From Pseudomonas sp. MM223 (GTDB lineage Bacteria; Pseudomonadota; Gammaproteobacteria; Pseudomonadales; Pseudomonadaceae): a DNA stretch of 64,000 nucleotides. Each line of letters opens with the position of its first letter. The first letter of the stretch is position 1. The stretch covers positions 415,501 through 479,500 of the forward strand of contig OX352322.1 in NCBI GenBank assembly GCA_947090765.1, written 5' to 3'. Shown piece after piece: positions 35,126 to 43,156 of this stretch. The position numbers and the translations under genes were made by a program. Under the pieces are notes generated by a model. That model saw only the letters and a list, made by a program, of their open reading frames with translations, did not search any database and was not told where the DNA came from.

Positions 35126-35928
35126 AGCTGATACTGGCCGAACCGTTCAAGCGCCTGTGGGCCGGGCGCGATGCCTTCGATGCCGTGGAAGCGCTGCAAG
35201 GCGAGGTGTATCGCGAGCTGGAAGGGCGCCGCACGCTGCGTACCGAGGTGGCGGGCGAGGGCTTTTTCGTCAAGATCCACCGCGGCATTGGTTGGGGCGA
35301 GATCTTCAAGAACCTGTTTACCGCCAAGCTGCCGGTGCTCGGTGCCGGCCAGGAATGGCGGGCAATCCAGCGCCTGCACGAGGTGGGTGTGCCGACCATG
35401 ACCGCAGTCGCCTATGGCGAGCGTGGCAGCAACCCGGCTACGCAGCACTCGTTCATCATCACCGAAGAGCTGGCGCCGACCATCAGCCTCGAAGACTTCA
35501 GTATCGACTGGGTCAAGCAGCCGCCCGAGCCGCGCCTGAAGCGTGCGCTGATCGCCGAAGTGGCGAAGATGACCGGCGGCATGCACCGCGCCGGGGTCAA
35601 CCACCGCGACTGCTACATCTGCCACTTCCTGCTGCACACCGACCGTCCGGTGACGGCAGATGACTTCAAACTGTCGGTCATCGACCTGCACCGCGCCCAG
35701 ACCCGGGCGACAATCAGCCGCCGCTGGCGCGACAAGGACCTGGCCGCGCTGTACTTCTCGGCGCTGGACATCGGGCTGACCCAGCGCGACAAGTTGCGCT
35801 TCCTGCGGGGTTACTTCCAGCGGCCGCTGCGGCAGGTCCTCAAGGACGAAGCCCAGTTGCTCGCCTGGCTGGAGCGCAAGGCGCAGAAACTTTACGACCG
35901 CAAACAACGCTACGGGGATGCGCTCTGA
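35122..35928 (+). CDS. waaP: LPS heptose I kinase
   Basis: 268-aa kinase phosphorylating heptose I of the inner core; in P. aeruginosa it is essential for LPS export. Visible kinase-fold elements are the glycine-poor N-lobe (VAGEGFFVKIHRG, lysine about 53), the catalytic loop GVNHRDCYICHFLL with Asp, and the metal-binding region LSVIDLHRAQ. Overlaps waaG by an ATGA and the next gene by one base. Confidence 0.95.
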   Translation: MKLILAEPFKRLWAGRDAFDAVEALQGEVYRELEGRRTLRTEVAGEGFFVKIHRGIGWGEIFKNLFTAKLPVLGAGQEWRAIQRLHEVGVPTMTAVAYGERGSNPATQHSFIITEELAPTISLEDFSIDWVKQPPEPRLKRALIAEVAKMTGGMHRAGVNHRDCYICHFLLHTDRPVTADDFKLSVIDLHRAQTRATISRRWRDKDLAALYFSALDIGLTQRDKLRFLRGYFQRPLRQVLKDEAQLLAWLERKAQKLYDRKQRYGDAL

Positions 35929-36662
35929 TGGCGGGTTGGACACTGGCGCCGGGCTACGAACACCTGGCGGCGGACTTCGGCAGCCTTGATGCGGTATTTG
36001 CCCTGCAAGGCGAACGCCTGACCCGCGACCCGCTCAGCGAGGTGGTGCGCATCGAGCGTGACGGGGTCAATTACTACGTCAAGCGCTACACCGGGGCCGG
36101 CAAGCACATGCGCCGCTACCTGGGCCGGCCGCGCATCAAAGCCGAATGGCAGAACCTCAAGCAGTTCGCCAAGTGGGGCATCCCTACCGCCGAAGTGGTG
36201 GCCTGGGGGCTGGAGCGCAATGGCCTGGCCTTTGGCCGCGGGGCAATGATCACCCGCGAGCTGCCGCACACCGAAGACCTGTCGGCGCTGGCCGAGCGCA
36301 ATGATGCGCGCCTGGCCGACCGGGCCTGGGTCGACCACCTCAGCCGTCAGCTGGCGCACCATACCCGGGTCATGCACGAGCACCGCTTTGCGCACAATGA
36401 CCTGAAGTGGCGCAACCTGCTGGTTGACGACCAGGGCACGCTATTCTTCATCGACTGCCCCACCGGCGACTTCTGGCGCGGCTTCATGTGGCGGCACCGG
36501 ATGATCAAGGACCTGGCCTGCCTGGACAAAGTGGCCAAATACCACCTGTCGGCCACCCAGCGCCTGCGTTTCTATCTGCAATACCGTGGCCGCGACCGGC
36601 TGAATGCGCGTGACAAGAAGCGCATTCGCCAGGTGCTGGGCTTTTTCGAGGGAAGGGAATGA
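35928..36662 (+). CDS. LPS core kinase-fold protein (InaA/WaaP family), first extra copy
   Basis: 244-aa paralogue of WaaP in the lipopolysaccharide-kinase/InaA family. It has an N-lobe lysine (NYYVKRYTG), catalytic loop HRFAHNDLKWRNLLVD and metal-binding FFIDCPTGDF, so it should be an active kinase, presumably acting on another core sugar. The corresponding P. aeruginosa genes after waaP are proposed core kinases (wap genes). ATG overlaps the waaP stop by one base. Confidence 0.88.
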   Translation: MAGWTLAPGYEHLAADFGSLDAVFALQGERLTRDPLSEVVRIERDGVNYYVKRYTGAGKHMRRYLGRPRIKAEWQNLKQFAKWGIPTAEVVAWGLERNGLAFGRGAMITRELPHTEDLSALAERNDARLADRAWVDHLSRQLAHHTRVMHEHRFAHNDLKWRNLLVDDQGTLFFIDCPTGDFWRGFMWRHRMIKDLACLDKVAKYHLSATQRLRFYLQYRGRDRLNARDKKRIRQVLGFFEGRE

Positions 36663-37411
36663 CCGATTACCTGGCCAGCGCGGACCTCGCGCTGCTCAAA
36701 CGCCATGGCCTGGACGACTTCGAGGCGCTGTGGGCCCTGCAACTGGAGGCGGTAGATGAACCCAACACCGGCCGTGGCGGCTGGAGCAGCGTGTTCCGCC
36801 TGGAACTCGAAGGCAAGGGCTACTACCTCAAGCGCCAGAGCGACTACCTGACGCGCACCTTGCACCGACCGTTTGGCGAGCCCACCTTCGCCCGCGAATT
36901 CCGCAACATCAGCCGTTACCAGAAGCTGCACATTCCGGCCTTGCAGGCGGTGTTTTACGGCGAGCGCAAGCAGGGCGGCAAGCACCGCGCCATCCTGATG
37001 ACCCGCGCGCTGGACGAGTGGGCCGATCTCGACAGCCTGCTGGCGCAGTGGCCACAGCTGGGCGATGCCGAGCGTAATGGCATCTTGCAGGCGTGCGGCC
37101 AGCTGGCGCGCACCCTGCACAGCGCCGGCCAGGTGCATGGCTGCTTCTACCCCAAGCACATTTTCTTGCGCCAGCGCCGTGAAGGCTGGGACGCGCAACT
37201 GATCGACCTGGAGAAGACCCGGCCATTGCTGTTCGGCATGCGTGACCGCCTCAAGGACCTGGAGCCGCTGCTGCGCCGTGCCCGGGCCTGGGGCGAGGCC
37301 GATGTGCGCACGCTGCTGGAGACTTACCTGGCGCAGCCGGCTGACAGCACGCTGGTCAATACCTGGCTGCAACGCCTGACGCAACGGCGTCGTGAAAAAG
37401 AGGCCCGCTGA
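36659..37411 (+). CDS. LPS core kinase-fold protein (InaA/WaaP family), second extra copy
   Basis: 250-aa InaA-type protein. The N-lobe has GYYLKRQSDYLTRT; the catalytic loop position reads SAGQVHGCFYPKHIFLRQ, with HG-CFYPKH in place of the usual H-x-D-x-K-x-x-N, and the following segment is AQLIDLEKTRP. The catalytic aspartate is thus replaced, so it may be a weak kinase or a pseudokinase. Overlaps the previous gene by 4 nt and the next by one base. Confidence 0.86.
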   Translation: MTDYLASADLALLKRHGLDDFEALWALQLEAVDEPNTGRGGWSSVFRLELEGKGYYLKRQSDYLTRTLHRPFGEPTFAREFRNISRYQKLHIPALQAVFYGERKQGGKHRAILMTRALDEWADLDSLLAQWPQLGDAERNGILQACGQLARTLHSAGQVHGCFYPKHIFLRQRREGWDAQLIDLEKTRPLLFGMRDRLKDLEPLLRRARAWGEADVRTLLETYLAQPADSTLVNTWLQRLTQRRREKEAR

Positions 37412-38850
37412 TGCGTTTGTCTGAACTGAAGAATGCCGGGCGCAGCCCGACGTTGCCCCTGAGCATCACCTTGGCGGATGCAGCCGGCAGCGCCGACCTG
37501 CAACTGCTCAGCCTGCTGCGCGTGCTGCCGGGCCAGCGCTATGTAGGCGCCGGTGTGTGGCGGGGTACCCCGGTACTGGCCAAGCTGCTGGTAGGCGGTA
37601 ACGCCGCCCGGCATTTTCAGCGTGAACTGCAAGGTGTGAAGCTGTTGGCCGAGCAAGGCCTGACCACGCCAAAGCTGTTGGCCGACGGCCTCAAGGAAGG
37701 CGAAGGTGGCTGGTTGCTGTTCGAATTCCTCGACGGCGCCGAAAGCCTGGCCGATGCCTGGGCGGCGGTGGAAAACCTGCCGGTACTGGCTGACGAACAA
37801 CACCTGGTGTTGGGTGACACGCTTACCGCTGTTGCGCACATGCACGCCCAAGGCCTTTGGCAGGAAGACCTGCACCTGGACAACCTGCTGCGCCACGGCG
37901 GCAAGCTGTACCTGATCGATGGCGCCGGCATCAAGGCCGAAACGCCCGGCCAGCAGCTGTCACGCCCGCGGGTGCTGGAAAACCTCGGGGTGCTCTTCGC
38001 CCAGTTGCCAAAGCGGCTGGAGCCGTTCATCGAAGAATTGCTGGTGCATTACCTGCTGGCCAATGCCGAGCACGCACTGCCCCTGGAAGCCTTGCAAAAG
38101 CAGGTGGACAAGGTGCGCAACTGGCGGCAAAAGGACTACCTGGAAAAGGCCGGGCGCGAATGCAGCCTGTTCAGCGTGCAGCGCAGCCTTTCGGGCTTGC
38201 AGGCGATTCGCCGCAGCGAAGTTGATGCCATGCAGCCGGTGCTGGAGCAGGCCGATGCGCTGATCGACAAAGGCCACCTGTACAAGACCGGTGGCGCTGC
38301 CAGCGTGGCGCGCATCGAGGTAAATGGCCGCCAGTTGGTGATCAAACGCTACAACATCAAGAACACCGCGCACTGGTTCAAACGCTTCTGGCGCCCGAGC
38401 CGGGCCTGGCATTCGTGGATCGAAGGCCACCGCCTGGCGTTTCTCGACATCGCCACGCCCAAGCCGTTGGCGGTGCTGGAGCAACGGGTCATGGGGTTGC
38501 GCAGTCGTGCCTACCTGGTGACCGAGTACGTCGATGGCCCGGACCTGACCGCGTGCTTCGCGCCCTTCGTCGAAAACGGCGATGCGCCAGAGGAACAGGT
38601 GGATGCGTTGGTACATGTGATGCAGCAGCTGATTCGCGAACGCATCAGCCATGGCGACTTCAAGGGCCACAACCTGTTCTGGGACAATGGCCGGTGGTCG
38701 CTGATCGACCTCGACGCCATGTGCCAGCACGCCACCCAGCTCAGTTTTGCACCTGCTTATGCCCGGGATCGGGCGCGTCTGTTGCGTAACTGGCCGAGTA
38801 GCAGTGCCTTGCATCAGCGCCTTGACAGGTTGTTGCCCAAGCTCGACTGA
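37411..38850 (+). CDS. Double kinase-fold LPS core protein
   Basis: 479-aa protein that looks like two WaaP/InaA-type kinase folds in tandem. The first has GVWRGTPVLAKLLVGG and the catalytic-loop-like QEDLHLDNLLRHGGKLYLIDG near residue 155; the second has RQLVIKRYN (about 309) and ISHGDFKGHNLFWDNGRWSLIDLDAM near 412-437. Both halves keep Asp and Asn in the loop. Last gene of the operon; no clear terminator follows. The substrate is unknown but should be LPS core. Confidence 0.87.
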   Translation: MRLSELKNAGRSPTLPLSITLADAAGSADLQLLSLLRVLPGQRYVGAGVWRGTPVLAKLLVGGNAARHFQRELQGVKLLAEQGLTTPKLLADGLKEGEGGWLLFEFLDGAESLADAWAAVENLPVLADEQHLVLGDTLTAVAHMHAQGLWQEDLHLDNLLRHGGKLYLIDGAGIKAETPGQQLSRPRVLENLGVLFAQLPKRLEPFIEELLVHYLLANAEHALPLEALQKQVDKVRNWRQKDYLEKAGRECSLFSVQRSLSGLQAIRRSEVDAMQPVLEQADALIDKGHLYKTGGAASVARIEVNGRQLVIKRYNIKNTAHWFKRFWRPSRAWHSWIEGHRLAFLDIATPKPLAVLEQRVMGLRSRAYLVTEYVDGPDLTACFAPFVENGDAPEEQVDALVHVMQQLIRERISHGDFKGHNLFWDNGRWSLIDLDAMCQHATQLSFAPAYARDRARLLRNWPSSSALHQRLDRLLPKLD

Positions 38851-38871
38851 CGCCGGGGCGGGTCAGGCGGG

Positions 38872-41651
38872 TCAGGCGGGTTGGTGAGGTTCATCCGGTA
38901 GTTGCAACCAGTCACTGCTGCGCCCCGCCTGACGCACCCGGATCAGCCACTGGCCGTCCTTCCAGCGCAGCACGGCCCAAGGCACCACGCCGGCGTTCAG
39001 GGCATCGGCAATGTGCAGGTGATAGCGGCCTGGCAGCAGGTGCCTGTGTAGCGGCAGTTGCCCTCGCTTTAGTGCCAGGTAAAGCTGATTGTCGGCTTGG
39101 TACAGCCCTTTCTCCTCGTCTATCCGTATGCCATCCAGCTTCTCGGGCAGGTAGCAATCGTTCAGCAATTGCACAAGGTCGGGCAGGCCGTCGTACCACA
39201 GCACGGGTGAGTCGATCACCCACTGGCCATCAGCTTTACGCTTCAATGGTTGTTGCAGGTAGGCGTCGGGTTGTTGCGGGTCTATTGCTCGCCAGCGTTC
39301 ACCGTCAAAACTGACCTTGTAGTGGCGGTTTTTTTTGTCCTTGACGAAGTAAATGGACAAACCGCTGAAGGGCGACACCTGCTCATACACACCTTCCGCA
39401 TAAATACCGTCAATGCGATAGCGCAGGTTGGAGATGTCAGGCTGCGCTTCGTAACGCTTGGGCAGTGGCAGTGGCGGCTGCTTTGGCATGCCGCGCAGCG
39501 TGCGCCGCAGCAGGCTTGAGCCCAGGTAGCTGATGGCGGCGTCGTTGGCGTGGCTGAGGGTGTCGTAGGCGTGGCGCATCACACCCTCGATATCTTCCTG
39601 TTTGTACGCGTCGATACCGTCCCAGATATCGATGGCCATGCGCCCTACGGAAAGCGCCATCAGTGGGCGGCTTGGCAGCACCAGGCTGACGAAATCGATC
39701 ATTCGCCATGACAGGCCGACGATTGACTGGGCGTTTACTTCACGGGTTGTTCTGCTGGCGTCGTCGGCCCGGGCGATCAGGGCGCGCACTTCGGCCATGT
39801 AGCAGGCAAAGAACAGATCGTCCTTGATTTCGGGTGTTTTCAGGTAGGGGCCGAGTCGGCCTTTGTTCAGCAGGCGACGAACTTCAGCCGCTGGCAGCAG
39901 TGGCAGGCACTGCACCACGTATTCGCTGAAGCGAAGTTGCTGCCTTACGCTGCGCAGCAATTCGCGGGTATTGCGAAAGCGCCGCCAGGCTTTGCGGTCT
40001 GGGGCATCGGGTGTATAGAGCACGCAGGCTTGCGACTTGTAGGCCGTGGTGTTGATCAGCAGTACGCCTTGCAGCGTATGGCCCATGATGGTTATTTGCC
40101 GGGCGGTAACGGTGTAGCCTGCGGCCGGTGGGCGCAAGGCATTGTGTGGTTGATCCAGCACGGCAGATGCCCAGTGGTAGCCGTGCTCGAACGGATCAAC
40201 ACCAAAGTGCCCGGCATGGCGGGCCTTGACGAGTTCGGCGCGCATGCGGGCACGGTTGACTTGCGCGTGTGCATGCAGCCGCCATTTGCCACTGCTGGGC
40301 TGATGAGCTGGGTTTGCAGAAATTGCTTGTAGCTACCCCCGACGTTCAGGTCCCTGACCAGCGCCTTCACGTAGGCGGGGTTGAGTGCAGCAGGCAATGC
40401 ATGCCCGTCGCGGTGGCTGACGCGTGCGGTCAGCCAGTAGTCTGCATCGAACCATGGCAGGTTGTGCAGGGCCAGTTGGTCAAGTGATTGGGTTTCCTTC
40501 ACCAACTCCACCATTTCGTCACCCACTTTGCTCATGCCTAGCGTGAGCACATATGCCGAGCTGGCGAATGGGTGCATCACCCCACCGGTTTGTCGAACCC
40601 GAACAATGCTGATCAGTATTTGCTCGGGCGCATGCTCGATGGCCAAGTCGTGTCGCAGTCGCTCACGCAGTCGCGCTTTGGCCCAATCCAGCAGGCTGTT
40701 CTTCTGGCGGAACGCGGTAATGTCGAGGATGCCAGGTGCAGCGGCCAGCTCGGATGCCGCCACCAGTTCCTGCATGGTCTGCATGATATGGCTCAGCCCT
40801 TGGGTGGAAGCTTTGCGTAGCCAGTTGGGCAGGTTTTTCTCCAGAAGCTGGGAGTAGCGTGTTTTCAGCAGTGTCCGGCAGCCGATGTCCGGGGCCAGGG
40901 CCAAGGCTTTGGCGAACTGCTCGGGCTGGCCCGGCGGGTTCGCGTTCCAAAGGGCTGGCGCATTGAGACGCTGGCGTTGCGCTTCTATGGCTGCGTCCAT
41001 TTGCACCTCGACCAGGCTGTCGGCGAACCAGTCGTAGCGCAGGCGCGTTGCCTGGCGGGCGCGCTCGGCCTGTTCAGGCAGGGCGTACAGGTGCAGCAGC
41101 GGCTGGCTCTGAAGGGGGTCTTCCAGGCGCTCGCAAAGTTCCAGGTGCAGTTCGGCCAGCGAGCTGAAGGCTTCAATGCCCTGGGACAGGCAACACAGCA
41201 GAACCGTACCTGTTTCAGACTGCGCGGTGAGCATCTGGCCCTCTGCAGTGCCCGCAACAATGATTAATGCGCCCGGCAAGTAACTGCGCCAGCTAGGGTG
41301 CATCCCTTCGAGCAGTACTCGGTAAAGCTGCGGACGTTGGGTCAGGGGCAGGGCTCGGCGCTGGGCAGCCAGGGGATGGGCCAGGCAGGTTTGTAGCAGT
41401 GCTGCCTGGTCGCTTGTCAGGGTCTGGTCGCTCAAGCGCAGCGTTACCTCGGCGCTAAGCTGTGCAATGCGCAGGGCCTGCAGGCGGTGCCTGGGCGTGA
41501 TGCCATCGGTATTGGCACTGCTCCAGAAACTGGCCAGGTCACCGTGAAGGCGCTGCCGAGTGGTTGCGCCAAAGCCCTGGGGGGCAGGCAGGCCAGTCAG
41601 CAGGTCGCGTATCTGTTGATCGATCTGTTCGAGTTGTTCCAGAGGTTGCAT
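38872..41651 (-). pseudogene. Large DUF6543/dermonecrotic-toxin-like protein, frameshifted
   Basis: Two overlapping open frames (41651 to about 40262, then about 40262 to 38872) join if one C is restored between 40263 and 40262: MHTRKSTVPAC becomes MHTRQVNRARMRAELVKA. The joined protein is about 926 aa. ATG 41651 has AAGG 8 nt upstream; further in-frame starts lie at 41679 and beyond. It is soluble-looking and helical, with WFDADYWLTARVSHRDG and VSPFSGLSIYFVKDKKNRHYKVSFDGERW in the style of the large Pseudomonas proteins annotated DUF6543 or dermonecrotic toxin domain. I assign the family by general resemblance only. It is isolated between the LPS operon and the iron-signalling cluster. Confidence 0.7.
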
Positions 41652-41721
41652 GGGCCGCACCTTGAGTTCAGGGGGCCTCATGCTGGAAATGCCAGGGGGG
41701 GACGGGTGGTAGCCTGCTACC

Positions 41722-41907
41722 TCAGCCGCACGGGCGCCAGAACAGTGCCCGGATGCTGAGCACGGCGGGAAGGCCGAGCCCGACCCAGGCCAGTACGTCC
41801 CAGGCACCGTCACCGAGCAGCGCGGCGAACAGGCCCAGGAAGCCCAGCAGGGCAATCAACGCTGGCCAGGCGAAGAGGCGCGCAGTGGATTGCGACTTGT
41901 GGCTCAT
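41722..41907 (-). CDS. Small membrane protein coupled to PepSY gene
   Basis: 61-aa protein starting MSHKSQSTARLFAWPALIALL, with two hydrophobic segments (LFAWPALIALLGFLGLFAAL and VLAWVGLGLPAVLSIRALF). It lies in the same frame as a longer spurious reading through the PepSY gene. The ATG at 41907 overlaps the PepSY stop as ATGA, giving strong support by translational coupling. Its function is unknown; position suggests a partner of the PepSY protein in iron reduction or siderophore processing. Confidence 0.8.
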   Translation of the reverse strand: MSHKSQSTARLFAWPALIALLGFLGLFAALLGDGAWDVLAWVGLGLPAVLSIRALFWRPCG

Positions 41908-43016
41908 GCACGTGCCTCCCGGGGTTTGCGCTGCTTGCCCCACCACAGGTAGAGGCCGCTGCCGAGCACGATGATGGTCAGCACGTCCAGTACGGCCCAG
42001 AGGATCTGCATCGGCCGGCCGCCGTAGTCGCCAAAATGCAGCGGCTGCGACAGGCCCATGGCATCCATGTACCAAGGGCGGTCGCCTACGGCTGTCACTT
42101 CGAGGGTGCGGGCGTCGATCAGTACCGGCGTGAACAGGTGCGACGTCAGGTGGGTGGAGCCGTTCATGAACACCGCATAGTGGTGCTCGCTGGAGAAGCG
42201 CGTGCCGGGGAAGGCGATAAAGTCCGGGCGCATGCCGGGGGCGGCCTGTTCGGCAATTTCCAGCAGGCGTGTGGCGGGTGCACGTTCGGTGAGTGGCGGG
42301 GCATCGCGGTAAGGCGCGACCATGGTCGCCAGGCTGTCGTTGCGCCAGGCGGCGATGACCAGGTCGGACAGGGCGCTGATCACACCGGTCACGCCCACCG
42401 TTAGCGCCCACGCCAGGGTAACCACGCCGAGCAGGTTGTGCAGGTCGAGCCAGCGCAGCCGGCGGGACTTTTCGTGGCGCACGGTGCCGAAGTCCAGGCG
42501 GCGCATGAACGGTGCATAGAGCACGGTGCCAGAGACAATCGCGACGATGAACAGGATGCCCATGAAGGCCAGCAGCAGCTTGCCGGGCAGCCCGGCAAAC
42601 ATGTCCACATGCAGGCGCAGCATGATCATCATGAAACCGCCATTGGCGGCCGGCATGGCCACCGCTTCGCCGGTGCGGGCGTCGAGCATGAAGGTGTGCG
42701 ACAGGTTGGGGTCGGTGCCGGCCGTGGCGGCGGTGATGGCGACCACGCCGTCGGGTTCGTCTTCCTCGTAGCCGAAGTACTGCATCACTTCGCCGGGGCG
42801 GTGCTGCTGCGCTTTCAGTACAAGCTGCTGCAAGTCGAGGTGTGGGGTACCTGCCGGCATTTCGCGCAATTCGGGGGCGTCGCCGAGCAAATGTTCGAGT
42901 TCGTGGTGGAAGATCAGCGGCAGACCGGTGAGTGCCAGCAACAACAGGAACAGGGTACAGACCAGGCTGCTCCAGGTGTGGATCACGGACCAGCGGCGGA
43001 TGGTTAGGCTTTTCAT
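41904..43016 (-). CDS. PepSY-associated inner-membrane protein
   Basis: 370-aa PepSY-TM family protein starting MKSLTIRRWSVIHTWSSLVCT. Four TM segments: about 14-36 (LVCTLFLLLLALTGLPLIF), 145-170 (LLLAFMGILFIVAIVSGTVLY), 195-215 (GVVTLAWALTVGVTGVISAL) and a C-terminal one (ILWAVLDVLTIIVLGSGLYLWW). Conserved histidines in TM1 and in RLHVDMFAGLPGK and DLHNLLG match the putative haem/metal ligands of FsrB/PiuB-like ferric-siderophore reductases. It follows the TonB transducer gene on the same strand, across a REP pair. ATG 43016 is chosen over the GTG just before it. Confidence 0.9.
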   Translation of the reverse strand: MKSLTIRRWSVIHTWSSLVCTLFLLLLALTGLPLIFHHELEHLLGDAPELREMPAGTPHLDLQQLVLKAQQHRPGEVMQYFGYEEDEPDGVVAITAATAGTDPNLSHTFMLDARTGEAVAMPAANGGFMMIMLRLHVDMFAGLPGKLLLAFMGILFIVAIVSGTVLYAPFMRRLDFGTVRHEKSRRLRWLDLHNLLGVVTLAWALTVGVTGVISALSDLVIAAWRNDSLATMVAPYRDAPPLTERAPATRLLEIAEQAAPGMRPDFIAFPGTRFSSEHHYAVFMNGSTHLTSHLFTPVLIDARTLEVTAVGDRPWYMDAMGLSQPLHFGDYGGRPMQILWAVLDVLTIIVLGSGLYLWWGKQRKPREARA

Positions 43017-43046
43017 CACGGTACCGATTTTTGTCTGTTGGAACCT

Positions 43047-43149
43047 GGGGCTGCTTTGCAGCCCATTCGCAGCACAAGGCTGCTCCTACAGGGGTATGCG
43101 ATCCCTTGTAGGAGCAGCCTTGTGCTGCGAACGGCCGCAACGCGGCCCC
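43047..43149. repeat. REP pair, family B (receptor-PepSY gap)
   Basis: GGGGCTGCTTTGCAGCCC outer stem, arms carrying GCAGCACAAGGCTGCTCC, and GGCCGCAACGCGGCC at the far side; starts 31 nt upstream of the PepSY ATG. Confidence 0.9.
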
Positions 43150-43156
43150 CGCTCAC

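Noticed and set aside
36659..37411. Frameshift at the odd catalytic loop HGCFYPKH
   Set aside because: The frame is otherwise coherent to the end and overlaps both neighbours correctly; the change looks like a real substitution.
41910..43140. Upstream extension of the 61-aa gene through the PepSY gene
   Set aside because: Arg/Pro/His-rich alternative frame of PepSY; only the part after ATG 41907 looks like a protein.
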